Assembly: GCA_900770875.1 (NCBI GenBank)
Contig: CAAGLV010000110.1
Location: forward strand, 1 to 16,470
From: Flavobacteriales bacterium
GTDB lineage: Bacteria; Bacteroidota; Bacteroidia; Flavobacteriales; Weeksellaceae
DNA: 16,470 nt
Direction of reading: 5' to 3'
The position numbers were made by a program, and so were the translations under genes. Position 1 is the first letter of the stretch. Every line of letters starts with the position of its first letter. Shown here one piece after another: positions 7,114-13,448 of this stretch. Below the pieces are notes generated by a model. It was not told where the DNA came from and did no database searches. It saw only the letters and a list, made by a program, of their open reading frames with translations.

Positions 7114-8295
7114 ATGCAACTTTCAAAGCGTCTACAAAACCTAAAACCTTCTGCAACTATCGCAATGTCGGCAAAAGCAAGAGAATTAAAAGCACAAGGT
7201 TTAGATATTATTAGCTTAAGTATTGGTGAACCAGATTTTAATACGCCCGATTTTATTAAAGAGGCAGCTAAAAAAGCTTTAGACGAAAATTATACAGCTT
7301 ATACACCAATTGGTGGTTATGCAGATTTAAAAGAAGCTATTGCGACAAAATTTAAACGCGATAATAATGTAGAATATGCAGTAAATCAAATTGTTGTATC
7401 AACAGGAGCAAAACAATCTATTTATAACGTATTACAAGCTATTGTAGACGATGGTGATGAGGTAATTATTCCAACACCATATTGGGTTTCTTATTCGGAT
7501 ATTGTTGAATTATCTGGTGGAACTCCAATTTTTGTTGAAGCAACTTTAGAACACGATTTTAAAATTACACCTGCACAATTAGAAGCTGCAATTACGCCAA
7601 AAACAAAAGCAATTATTTATTCTTCGCCATGTAATCCATCAGGATCTGTTTATACAAAAGAAGAATTACAAGGATTAGCAACTGTTTTAGCAAAATATCC
7701 AAATGTAATTATTATTTCAGACGAAATTTACGAGCACATTGTTTACGGAGATAAAAATGTAAGTATTGCATCTTTCCCAGAAGTTTACAACCAAACAGTA
7801 ACTGTAAACGGGTTAGCAAAAGCATTTGCTATGACAGGTTGGAGAATTGGATTTATTGGTGCGCCAGCTTGGTTAGCTAAAGCTTGCGAAACGTTACAAG
7901 GACAAGTAACATCTGGTACAAACTCTATCGCTCAACGCGCTGCTATTACTGCTTTAGAGGCAGATCCGTCATCTGTACAATATATGATTGATGCTTTTGC
8001 AGAGCGTCGCGAATTAATGATTGGATGGGTAAAAGAAATTCCAGGATTTAAAGTAAACGAACCTAAAGGAGCATTTTACTTATTCCCAGATGTATCAGAA
8101 ACTTTTGGTAAAACATACAACGGAGTTACAATTAACAATGCCGACGATTTAGCAATGTATATTTTAGAGCATGCACAAGTAGCAATTGTTTCGGGTTCTG
8201 CTTTCGGATCTAAAAATTGTATTCGTATTTCTTATGCAGCATCTGTAGAAGAATTGCAAGAAGCAATGGCACGTATTAAAAAAGCATTATCTTAA
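7114..8295 (+). CDS. Pyridoxal phosphate-dependent class I aminotransferase, probably aspartate aminotransferase
   Basis: A 393-residue class I/II (fold type I) aminotransferase of the length of aspartate aminotransferases of the bacterial I-gamma/AspB type. It would catalyse aspartate + 2-oxoglutarate to oxaloacetate + glutamate, linking amino-acid metabolism and the TCA cycle. Visible active-site residues are the N-terminal SIGEPDFNTP loop, Y123 and W124 for cofactor stacking, N174 in CNPSGSVY, D203 and Y206 in SDEIYE, the Schiff-base lysine K236 in NGLAKAFAMTGWRIGF, and R244. The C-terminal CIRISYA segment carries the arginine that binds the substrate alpha-carboxylate. The ATG at 7114 gives the standard N terminus (LSKRLQNLKPSATIAMSAKA). 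The gene is divergent from tpx, appears monocistronic and ends before a strong hairpin. Substrate preference (aspartate versus aromatic or prephenate) cannot be settled from motifs, so I give no gene symbol. Confidence 0.9.
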   Translation: MQLSKRLQNLKPSATIAMSAKARELKAQGLDIISLSIGEPDFNTPDFIKEAAKKALDENYTAYTPIGGYADLKEAIATKFKRDNNVEYAVNQIVVSTGAKQSIYNVLQAIVDDGDEVIIPTPYWVSYSDIVELSGGTPIFVEATLEHDFKITPAQLEAAITPKTKAIIYSSPCNPSGSVYTKEELQGLATVLAKYPNVIIISDEIYEHIVYGDKNVSIASFPEVYNQTVTVNGLAKAFAMTGWRIGFIGAPAWLAKACETLQGQVTSGTNSIAQRAAITALEADPSSVQYMIDAFAERRELMIGWVKEIPGFKVNEPKGAFYLFPDVSETFGKTYNGVTINNADDLAMYILEHAQVAIVSGSAFGSKNCIRISYAASVEELQEAMARIKKALS

Positions 8296-8320
8296 GTAAA
8301 GACAACTTAATTATAACAAC

Positions 8321-8350
8321 AAAAACCTCGAAATTAATTTCGAGGTTTTT
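8321..8350. terminator. Bidirectional terminator between the aminotransferase and haem-binding protein genes
   Basis: A perfect inverted repeat with 13-bp arms: AAAAACCTCGAAA at 8321-8333 and TTTCGAGGTTTTT at 8338-8350 around TTAA. The T run extends to 8353 and overlaps the stop codon of the minus-strand gene at 8352-8354. It serves two convergent genes. Confidence 0.9.
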
Positions 8351-8351
8351 T

Positions 8352-8813
8352 TTATTGCTTGTATTTCTGATCTAATTTTTCGGCTTCATCTTTCATCCAA
8401 TCCATTAAAATCTTTTTATTTTTTGCTGTTAATTTAGCTTCTGGATGTTGAGAAACATACGAAGATAACGGCATCTGATCGGGTTTTATGTAAGCAACAG
8501 AATTTATTAATTTACGCGCTTTTTCTTCGTTTGTATACTTTTCCCATTCCGAAAAGTTAATTGCGCTTCTGGCATCGTTTATATGTCCTTTAATCCACCA
8601 CGAAACAGGTGCTACATTAGCATACCAAGGATAAACGGTTTCGTTAGAATGACAATCGTAACACGATTGTTTTACTGTTGTGCGTACCGTAATAGGAATA
8701 GTTTGTATCGAAGCAAAATCTTTTCCTTGATCGATTGTTGGGTTATTTTGATCGATACGAATAAATTGTATCAAAATAAATAAACCAATAAGTATAAAAA
8801 ATATTTTTTTCAT
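8352..8813 (-). CDS. Membrane-anchored haem-binding domain protein (CxxCH, Haem_bd type)
   Basis: A 153-residue protein with an N-terminal hydrophobic segment (residues 3-19, KIFFILIGLFILIQFIR) that is either an uncleaved anchor or a signal peptide, followed by a periplasmic domain. C51-Y-D-C54-H55 is a covalent c-type haem attachment motif. It sits in the family signature SCYDCHSNETVYPWY...APVSWWIKGHI, characteristic of the small Bacteroidota haem-binding domain family (Pfam Haem_bd, PF14376). A later KPDQMPLSSYV stretch with a methionine could supply the distal haem ligand (inference). A lysine-rich tail ends the protein. Family members are probably electron-transfer or haem-sensing proteins of the periplasm, but no specific partner is encoded nearby. 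It is convergent with the aminotransferase gene and divergent from the small membrane protein gene at 8900. Confidence 0.85.
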   Translation of the reverse strand: MKKIFFILIGLFILIQFIRIDQNNPTIDQGKDFASIQTIPITVRTTVKQSCYDCHSNETVYPWYANVAPVSWWIKGHINDARSAINFSEWEKYTNEEKARKLINSVAYIKPDQMPLSSYVSQHPEAKLTAKNKKILMDWMKDEAEKLDQKYKQ

Positions 8814-8836
8814 CTACATTTAAATCATTTGCACTA

Positions 8837-8844
8837 CAAAATTA
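8837..8844 (-). promoter_or_regulatory. Possible -7 promoter element for the haem-binding protein gene
   Basis: On the minus strand this reads TAATTTTG, an exact match to TAnnTTTG, 23 bp upstream of the ATG at 8813. No TTTG is seen at the right distance upstream, so only half of the promoter is supported. Confidence 0.4.
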
Positions 8845-8899
8845 AACCGAATATTAATTTGTGTATACTTTTTTTTAAGGTTTTACGTTTCTTATTTTG

Positions 8900-9133
8900 A
8901 TGAAAAAGAACACACTAAAAATAATTTTGTTAAGCATCCTTTTATTTGGATTGCTATCGATTTTGTATTTTTCATCAATTTACCTTGTATTAGTAGGCTT
9001 TAATCAAAAGGCCGAATTAAATTTACCGTTGTCTTTTTACTTTTTACTTGCCGTTTTTACGGTTGTTTTAGGACTTACGATCTATATTTTTTATAAGCTT
9101 TGGAAGGTGATTTTTAAATTAATCAACCGATAA
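8900..9133 (+). CDS. Small two-helix integral membrane protein of unknown function
   Basis: A 77-residue open frame from ATG at 8900. An in-frame TTG three bases earlier is an unlikely start. Two strongly hydrophobic segments are visible: about 8-33 (ILLSILLFGLLSILYF and following) and about 45-66 (FYFLLAVFTVVLGLTIYIF). A short polar loop (NQKAELN) joins them and a basic tail (KLWKVIFKLINR) ends the protein. This pattern predicts a hairpin in the inner membrane with both termini in the cytosol. I recognise no family. It is divergent from the haem-binding protein gene, and nothing nearby indicates a role. Composition and the ATG-AAA-AAG start resemble the genuine genes around it, so I take it as real. 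Confidence 0.6.
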   Translation: MKKNTLKIILLSILLFGLLSILYFSSIYLVLVGFNQKAELNLPLSFYFLLAVFTVVLGLTIYIFYKLWKVIFKLINR

Positions 9134-9240
9134 ATTCAACAAATAAAAAAAATTTTAAAAAAATTTTAAAATTTATTTTTCTATAAATCAATATTTTAAA
9201 TTAAATTAGTAGAATTTGGTGAAAAATAATTGCAAAAAAG
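9134..9240. other. Extremely AT-rich spacer before the tRNA gene
   Basis: This stretch is almost pure A/T with repeated AAAATTTTAAAA blocks (about 9150-9176) that can fold on themselves. It has no open frame or recognisable RNA. It may weakly terminate the small membrane protein transcript or act as an upstream A/T promoter-enhancing region for the tRNA promoter that starts at 9241. Confidence 0.4.
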
Positions 9241-9273
9241 TTTGGTGTAGTCCAAAATATGCGCTTATATTTG
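9241..9273 (+). promoter_or_regulatory. Bacteroidota-type promoter of the tRNA-Met gene
   Basis: TTTG at 9241-9244 (-33 element), a 21-bp spacer, then TATATTTG at 9266-9273 (-7 element) match the Bacteroidota housekeeping consensus TTTG-N19-21-TAnnTTTG exactly. The tRNA begins 23 bp downstream at 9297, leaving a leader of roughly 15-18 nt. Confidence 0.85.
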
Positions 9274-9296
9274 CACCACTAAAAACAACAAAACAA

Positions 9297-9370
9297 GGCG
9301 AGGTAGCTCAGATGGTTAGAGCGCAGGATTCATAACCCTGAGGTCGGCAGTTCGATTCTGCTCTTCGCTA
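9297..9370 (+). tRNA. tRNA-Met(CAT), probably elongator
   Basis: A 74-nt cloverleaf. The acceptor is GGCGAGG (9297-9303) with CTTCGCT (9363-9369) and discriminator A9370. The D arm is GCTC/GAGC. The anticodon stem-loop is CAGGA-TTCATAA-CCCTG with anticodon CAT at 9331-9333, and the T arm is GGCAG-TTCGATT-CTGCT. The 3' CCA is not encoded and must be added. The G1-U72 and second G-U acceptor pairs and an A31-C39 mismatch under the anticodon loop are departures from a perfect fold. The D loop and overall sequence look like elongator Met rather than initiator (no GGG/CCC anticodon-stem triplets). A CAT tRNA could instead be the lysidine-modified Ile2 species, which identity elements alone do not fully exclude. 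Confidence 0.92.
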
Positions 9371-9377
9371 CGACCTC

Positions 9378-9407
9378 AAAAGCAGATTCAATTACGAATC
9401 TGCTTTT
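9378..9407 (+). terminator. Rho-independent terminator of the tRNA-Met gene
   Basis: A perfect 12-bp stem: AAAAGCAGATTC at 9378-9389, loop AATTAC, GAATCTGCTTTT at 9396-9407, with further T residues to 9410. It begins 8 nt after the tRNA discriminator base, giving a short trailer. Confidence 0.9.
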
Positions 9408-9424
9408 TTTATTTAATAGTATTT

Positions 9425-9445
9425 TGATTATCGTGATGATAATCA
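9425..9445. promoter_or_regulatory. Inverted repeat, candidate operator of the ferredoxin-NADP+ reductase gene
   Basis: TGATTATC at 9425-9432 and GATAATCA at 9438-9445 are perfect 8-bp inverted halves around GTGAT. The site lies 24 bp before a -7 element, where the -33 element would sit (about 9444-9447), so a bound protein would affect RNA polymerase directly. The inner 19 bp (9426-9444) match 13 of 19 positions of the classical Fur-box consensus, which makes an iron-responsive regulator one possibility. No T run follows, so it is not a terminator. Confidence 0.45.
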
Positions 9446-9468
9446 GTTATTAATCAATCAAAAATCAC

Positions 9469-9476
9469 TAAATTTG
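9469..9476 (+). promoter_or_regulatory. -7 promoter element of the ferredoxin-NADP+ reductase gene
   Basis: TAAATTTG matches TAnnTTTG exactly and lies 37 bp before the ATG at 9513. No good TTTG is present 19-21 bp upstream; the inverted repeat at 9425-9445 occupies that place, as is common for activator- or repressor-controlled promoters. Confidence 0.5.
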
Positions 9477-9512
9477 CAATCAATTTAGTAAGATTCTAAA
9501 TAAGTTATTACA

Positions 9513-10565
9513 ATGATTCAAACAGATATAGTTATCATCGGAGCTGGTCCAACAGGATTATTTGCAGTATTCGAAGCAGGTTTATTAAAAATGAGATGTC
9601 ACATTATCGATGCATTACCTCAACCAGGAGGTCAATTAGCAGAGTTATATCCTAAAAAACCAATTTTTGATATTCCGGGTTATCCTTCGGTTGGAGCTGG
9701 AGAATTAGTGGATAATTTAATGGAGCAAATTAAACAATTTGAGCCTGGTTTTACATTAAGCGAGCAAGCAACTACAATCGATAAGCAAGAGGACGGATCG
9801 TTTATTGTAACAACAAATAAAGGAACGCAAGTGCAAGGTAAAGCTGTTGCAATAGCTGGTGGTTTAGGTTCTTTCGAGCCTCGTAAACCTGTTATTGATA
9901 ATATCGAAGCTTACGAAGAAAAAGGTGTTGAATATTTTGTGAAGAATCCAGAACAATTCCGCGATAAGAAAATTGTAATTGCAGGTGGAGGAGATTCTGC
10001 TTTAGATTGGTCGATTTTCTTAGCAGAAGTTGCTGCAGAGGTAACTTTAATACATCGTCGTAACGAATTCCGTGGAGCTTTAGATTCGGTTGATAAAGTT
10101 ATCGAACTAAAACAACAAGGTAAAATTAATTTAATTACTCCGGCAGAAGTTGTAGGAATTAAAGGTGAAGGCCATGTTGAAGCGATTGTGGTAGAAAAAG
10201 ATGGAGAAACATTTGATTTAGCAACAGATTATTTTATTCCATTATTTGGTTTATCTCCAAAATTAGGTCCAATTGCTAATTGGGGATTAGAAATCGAGAA
10301 AAACGCGATTAAAGTAGATAATTCGTTAGATTATATGACAAACATCGAAGGAATTTACGCTATTGGTGATGTGAATACATATCCAGGGAAATTAAAATTA
10401 ATTTTATGTGGATTCCACGAAGCAACTTTAATGTGTCAATCGGTTTATAATCGTATGAATCCGGGTAAGAAATTTGTCTTAAAATATACAACAGTTTCTG
10501 GAGTTGATGGATTCGACGGAACACGTAAAGAAGCAGAAAAAGCAGTAGTAAAAGCAATTGATTAA
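9513..10565 (+). CDS. Ferredoxin-NADP+ reductase, thioredoxin-reductase-like type (FNR2/YumC-like)
   Basis: A 350-residue FAD- and NADP(H)-binding oxidoreductase. The N-terminal FAD motif GAGPTG is at 10-15, followed by the PQPGGQLAELYPKKPIFDIPG stretch typical of this family. The NADPH-binding motif GGGDSALDW is at 158-166. The second FAD segment GIYAIGDVNTYPGKLKLI lies near residues 285-300, and the C-terminal extension exceeds that of thioredoxin reductases. The redox-active CxxC of thioredoxin reductase is absent, which separates it from TrxB and places it with the Bacillus YumC/Chlorobium FNR group that passes electrons between NADPH and ferredoxin. The [2Fe-2S] ferredoxin at 13475 is a possible partner (inference). 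The gene stands alone between the tRNA terminator and its own hairpin, and its promoter region carries an operator-like inverted repeat. Confidence 0.93.
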   Translation: MIQTDIVIIGAGPTGLFAVFEAGLLKMRCHIIDALPQPGGQLAELYPKKPIFDIPGYPSVGAGELVDNLMEQIKQFEPGFTLSEQATTIDKQEDGSFIVTTNKGTQVQGKAVAIAGGLGSFEPRKPVIDNIEAYEEKGVEYFVKNPEQFRDKKIVIAGGGDSALDWSIFLAEVAAEVTLIHRRNEFRGALDSVDKVIELKQQGKINLITPAEVVGIKGEGHVEAIVVEKDGETFDLATDYFIPLFGLSPKLGPIANWGLEIEKNAIKVDNSLDYMTNIEGIYAIGDVNTYPGKLKLILCGFHEATLMCQSVYNRMNPGKKFVLKYTTVSGVDGFDGTRKEAEKAVVKAID

Positions 10566-10583
10566 TTTCAATTCTATTCATAT

Positions 10584-10612
10584 AAAAAAGGAGCTCGATG
10601 AGTTCCTTTTTT
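10584..10612. terminator. Bidirectional terminator after the ferredoxin-NADP+ reductase gene
   Basis: A 13-bp stem with one G-T pair: AAAAAAGGAGCTC at 10584-10596, loop GAT, GAGTTCCTTTTTT at 10600-10612. A and T runs on both sides let it serve the reductase (stop at 10565) and the convergent GLPGLI gene (stop at 10625). Confidence 0.88.
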
Positions 10613-10624
10613 TATTTATATTAT

Positions 10625-11332
10625 TTAATTAACAGCACTTATTTCTGCTCTCATTTCTTCGAATGTTACAATTTTTCCTTTTTTAGGCAAATTAATTTCG
10701 AGAGGTTTATCTAAAATTACAAGATCGTTTAACTTAAATGTGGTTTTAAAGTAAGATGTTATAATTTCGGCCTGTAAAATAAAACCTGGTAAATTAGCAA
10801 AATTATATGGTCCATCTTTGTATTTAATATCGGGCGAGTACCATGCGATAAATTGATTTCCATCAAAATCGATTCCTATTGCTTTGCTTACATTGTAGCC
10901 ATTAATTGTAGCTTTTTCTTTGGTTAAAGTCCAATTGTAATTAGGTAAATTTTCTTTAACTAAAAATGTTTTTACATTAATATCAAATTGTTTGTAATAT
11001 TCGTTTTTCGAAAAATCTTTAAATAATGGATTCTTTTCTGAATCTAAAATTTTTTGCACAACCATATCCGATTCGTCTTGTGCATTGTTTAGTTTTGTAT
11101 CTGCTCTAAAAACAGATAAATTATTATTGCTTTCTAAAATAAAATCGACAAAAATTCCTCTATTAATTGCTGTTTTAAATGCAGGTTGTAAATCTTTAGG
11201 GAAAATATCTTTAGATTCTTCGTAATCAAAAATAAATTCGGCCTTATAGGTAGCTCGTATACTTTCTTTCAAACTTTGTGCATTAATGTTGGTTGTTAAC
11301 GCTAAACAAAGCATAATTAAAATTTCTTTCAT
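10625..11332 (-). CDS. GLPGLI family secreted protein
   Basis: A 235-residue protein with a signal peptide (MKEILIMLCLALTTNINA-Q, cleavage near residue 18). It carries the GLPGLI-family signature (TIGR01200): an AWYSPDIKYKDGPYNFANLPGFI segment at about 163-185, where the motif reads NLPGFI rather than GLPGLI. The rest shows beta-strand-rich alternation and two charged central helices. The family is restricted to Bacteroidota, probably periplasmic or surface-exposed, and has no established function. It starts 14 bp after the end of the broken secreted-protein gene at 11347-12386, on the same strand with no terminator between, so they would form one transcription unit. GLPGLI genes often sit beside carboxypeptidase-regulatory-like beta-sandwich proteins, which fits this pair. 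Confidence 0.85.
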   Translation of the reverse strand: MKEILIMLCLALTTNINAQSLKESIRATYKAEFIFDYEESKDIFPKDLQPAFKTAINRGIFVDFILESNNNLSVFRADTKLNNAQDESDMVVQKILDSEKNPLFKDFSKNEYYKQFDINVKTFLVKENLPNYNWTLTKEKATINGYNVSKAIGIDFDGNQFIAWYSPDIKYKDGPYNFANLPGFILQAEIITSYFKTTFKLNDLVILDKPLEINLPKKGKIVTFEEMRAEISAVN

Positions 11333-11346
11333 ATAGGGTTTTTATA

Positions 11347-12386
11347 TTAATTAAAGCTTTTACGAATATCTATTTTTTCGTTGACCGATTTATTAAATTC
11401 AGGAAATGGCTGATCACTGAATTCTTTTACTTCGAGATTTATTTTGACATCTATAATATGTTTAGTATTTACTTCATCTAAATATGATGTATTCCACTTT
11501 CTGTAACTTTCTTTTAAAATCCATTTATTTTGAAAAGGTCTATATTTATACATCACTTCATTGCTATTAATTGTAGTGCCAGATTTTTCAAAAATTCGAT
11601 TTTCTTGCAATGCTGAATGTTCTACAACAGCAAAGGTTTCTTTATCAATTAAAAATTTATTGGTAACATTATTCTTACTATTTTTAAATTCGATTTCATA
11701 CATAAATTTATCTGCGTATTTTGATATAAAAACTCTATCTTCATCATATTTGTTTTCTGAAAACTTTTTTTGCATACTTTTTATTAATTCAAATAAAGAT
11801 ATCTTGTTAAAATATTCATTCTGAATATTGATTTTTGATGAATCCCTTCACTAATAATTCGATTATTTACTTTTCCATTCGATTGAATTTTAACTTGATT
11901 TTTCTTAAATCGAAGCTGTAAATCAACATCGGTAAAATCTCGATTAACAGAATCTATTATGGCATCATAAGTTAAATTAACTTTATAAAAATGTTGATCT
12001 GTATTAAAATTTTTATCATAATTTTCAATCACTTTTTCAAGAATATCTTTGGTCTTTAGATTGGTGATGAAAGTTTCTTGTAATTCGATATCATTTATTT
12101 TTTCAAGCTGAATAATTAATTCATCAGCTTTTAATTCAGCGATTTTAAAAACTGCATTTTGATAATCTTTTTTAGCAATAATTAATTCGTCATTTGGAGA
12201 AATATTAGTTAAATCGACGATCACTTTTCCTTCAGTATCCGAAATGTAATTTTTTGTGGATTGAGTAAAATAAATATCTGAACTAGTTAAAGGTGAATAA
12301 TTTTCTTTATCTACAATTTTGATGTTTTTTATTTGGGCAGAAATAGAAATTCCAAAAAGGATTAGCAAGAGAAAAATTTTATTCAT
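11347..12386 (-). pseudogene. Secreted carboxypeptidase-regulatory-like protein, interrupted by a one-base frameshift
   Basis: Two consecutive minus-strand frames appear to be one gene. The first (12386-11784, 200 residues) has a signal peptide (MNKIFLLLILFGISISA-Q). An N-terminal beta-sandwich resembling a carboxypeptidase regulatory domain (VDKENYSPLTSSDIYF...DTEGKVIVDL) follows, then a helical and beta region. The second (11775-11347, 142 residues) starts without signal peptide or sensible leader at an internal Met, but its frame stays open upstream as far as about 11850. Adding one base in the A5 run of the minus strand (11832-11836 on the plus strand) joins them as HQKINIQNEYFNKISLFELIKS, giving a continuous protein of about 346 residues with no odd junction. 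The total span of 1040 bp is one short of a multiple of three, as expected for one lost base. It could be a true pseudogene, a phase-variable state or a sequencing error. The function is unknown; probably periplasmic or outer-membrane. Confidence 0.7.
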
Positions 12387-12419
12387 AAAAGTGTTAATTG
12401 TCGATTTATAAATTTATAA

Positions 12420-12446
12420 AAAAGATTGATTAATCATCAATCTTTT
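12420..12446 (-). terminator. Minus-strand hairpin with T tract upstream of the broken gene
   Basis: Inverted arms AAAAGATTGAT (12420-12430) and ATCAATCTTTT (12436-12446) around TAATC make an 11-bp stem. Read on the minus strand it is followed by further T residues (complement of 12418-12419), like a terminator. It lies 34 bp before the start of the minus-strand gene at 12386, so it is either a second terminator for the AIM24-like gene or a structure in the 5' leader of the broken gene. Confidence 0.55.
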
Positions 12447-12485
12447 AATTAAACACCTTAAATAACAGGTTTTTAAAAACTAAAA

Positions 12486-12513
12486 ATCCTATATCTAATT
12501 AAAGATATAGGAT
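12486..12513 (-). terminator. Terminator of the AIM24/TIGR00266 gene
   Basis: Perfect 11-bp arms ATCCTATATCT (12486-12496) and AGATATAGGAT (12503-12513) around AATTAA. On the minus strand the stem is followed by TTTTTAGTTTTT, a T-rich tail. It starts 26 bp past the stop codon at 12540, the right place for that gene's terminator. Confidence 0.75.
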
Positions 12514-12539
12514 AATATATTTTTATTTAAATAAATCGA

Positions 12540-13331
12540 TTAATCTCCATCAATCAAACGTCCTAATCCACCTAAAACAGAACCTTCTCCTTTCGATGAA
12601 CCTCCCATCGATGGCGCATTAGCAATAATACGATCGGCTAATCTGCTAAATGGTAACGATTGCACGTAAACAACGCCAGGTCCTCTTAAGGTTGCAAAGA
12701 AAACACCTTCGCCACCAAATAATGTGTTTTTAATTCCACCAATAAATTCAATATCGTAATGTACCGATTGTTCAAAACCAACAATACAACCCGTATCAAC
12801 TCTTAAAATTTCGCCAGGTTGTAATTCTTTACGGTGTAAAGTTCCGCCTGCATGTATAAAAGCCATTCCGTCGCCTTCTAATTTTTGCATAATAAAACCT
12901 TCGCCACCAAAAAGCCCAGTGCCTAATTTTCGGTTAAACTCAATTCCGACAGCAACACCTTTAGCAGCGCAAAGAAAGGCATCTTTCTGACAGATAAATT
13001 TTCCGTTTACCTCTTGTAAATCAATCGGAACAATTTTACCAGGATAAGGCGAAGCAAAAGAAACTTTTTTCTTTCCATAACCGTGGTTGGTATACGTAGT
13101 CATAAACATTCCTTCGCCTGTTAAAACACGTTTACCAGCATTCATTAATTTGCCAAAAAATCCACCATTTTGGTTCGATCCATCACCAAAAATTGTAGCC
13201 ATTTGTATTCCGTCTTCCATCATCATAAAACTACCAGATTCGGCAACAACAGTTTCGTTCGGATCCAATTCAATTTCTATAAATTGCATTTCGTTTCCAA
13301 AAATCTCGTAATCTATTTCGTGTGCGTTCAT
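12540..13331 (-). CDS. TIGR00266/AIM24 family protein
   Basis: A 263-residue cytosolic protein with no signal peptide that fits the AIM24/TIGR00266 family (PF01987), which has a double beta-sandwich fold distantly like the TRAP RNA-binding protein. Family marks are the early VVAESGSFMMMEDGI stretch, the repeated glycine-rich GLFGGEGFIMQKLEG and TLFGGEGVFFATLRGPG motifs, one in each half of the internal duplication, and the C-terminal YVQSLPFSRLADRI segment. A Gly/Ser-rich tail closes the protein. Bacterial members have no firmly established role; the yeast homologue Aim24 concerns mitochondrial inner-membrane organisation. It is divergent from the ferredoxin gene across a 143-bp spacer with a 14-bp direct repeat, and its transcript ends at the hairpin 12486-12513. 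The ATG at 13331 gives the normal family N terminus. Confidence 0.9.
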   Translation of the reverse strand: MNAHEIDYEIFGNEMQFIEIELDPNETVVAESGSFMMMEDGIQMATIFGDGSNQNGGFFGKLMNAGKRVLTGEGMFMTTYTNHGYGKKKVSFASPYPGKIVPIDLQEVNGKFICQKDAFLCAAKGVAVGIEFNRKLGTGLFGGEGFIMQKLEGDGMAFIHAGGTLHRKELQPGEILRVDTGCIVGFEQSVHYDIEFIGGIKNTLFGGEGVFFATLRGPGVVYVQSLPFSRLADRIIANAPSMGGSSKGEGSVLGGLGRLIDGD

Positions 13332-13354
13332 TTGTTTTAATTTTCTTAATTAGT

Positions 13355-13410
13355 TGCTAAAACTTACATTTTGTAACAAGAATTGTTTTAAATTAATGCT
13401 AAAACTTACA
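13355..13410. repeat. 14-bp direct repeat in the divergent promoter region of the AIM24 and ferredoxin genes
   Basis: TGCTAAAACTTACA occurs exactly at 13355-13368 and 13397-13410, a 42-bp period or about four helical turns. On the minus strand each copy includes TAAGTTTT, one base from the -7 element TAnnTTTG, so each could be part of a promoter or a regulator site for the AIM24 gene. A related segment (GTAASAAGAATT) follows the first copy at about 13371 and recurs near 13456. Confidence 0.6.
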
Positions 13411-13448
13411 CAAATTGGAGAATCTTTTTTTAGTGGCTTAACTATTCC

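Noticed and set aside
6963..7214. An 83-codon plus-strand open frame spanning the tpx-aminotransferase spacer
   Set aside because: It overlaps the starts of both well-supported genes in the wrong frame and its translation is basic and low in complexity.
8897..8899. TTG as start of the small membrane protein
   Set aside because: The next codon is ATG followed by AAA-AAG, a normal start here; TTG would only add one residue.
9340..9389. The repeated tRNA 3'-end fragments as an attachment-site duplication from an integrated element
   Set aside because: The matches are short and inverted rather than direct, and no integrase or mobile genes lie nearby.
9425..9445. The inverted repeat before the ferredoxin reductase gene as a terminator
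   Set aside because: No T tract follows on either strand and a complete terminator for the tRNA already lies at 9378-9407.
10360..10581. A minus-strand open frame at the end of the ferredoxin reductase gene
   Set aside because: Antisense shadow rich in Leu runs created by A/G-rich codons of the true gene, with no supporting features.
11561..11824. A plus-strand frame of 87 codons opposite the second half of the broken gene
   Set aside because: Its hydrophobic stretches are the complement of Lys/Asn/Glu-rich codons on the other strand, and the minus-strand frame carries the coding signal.
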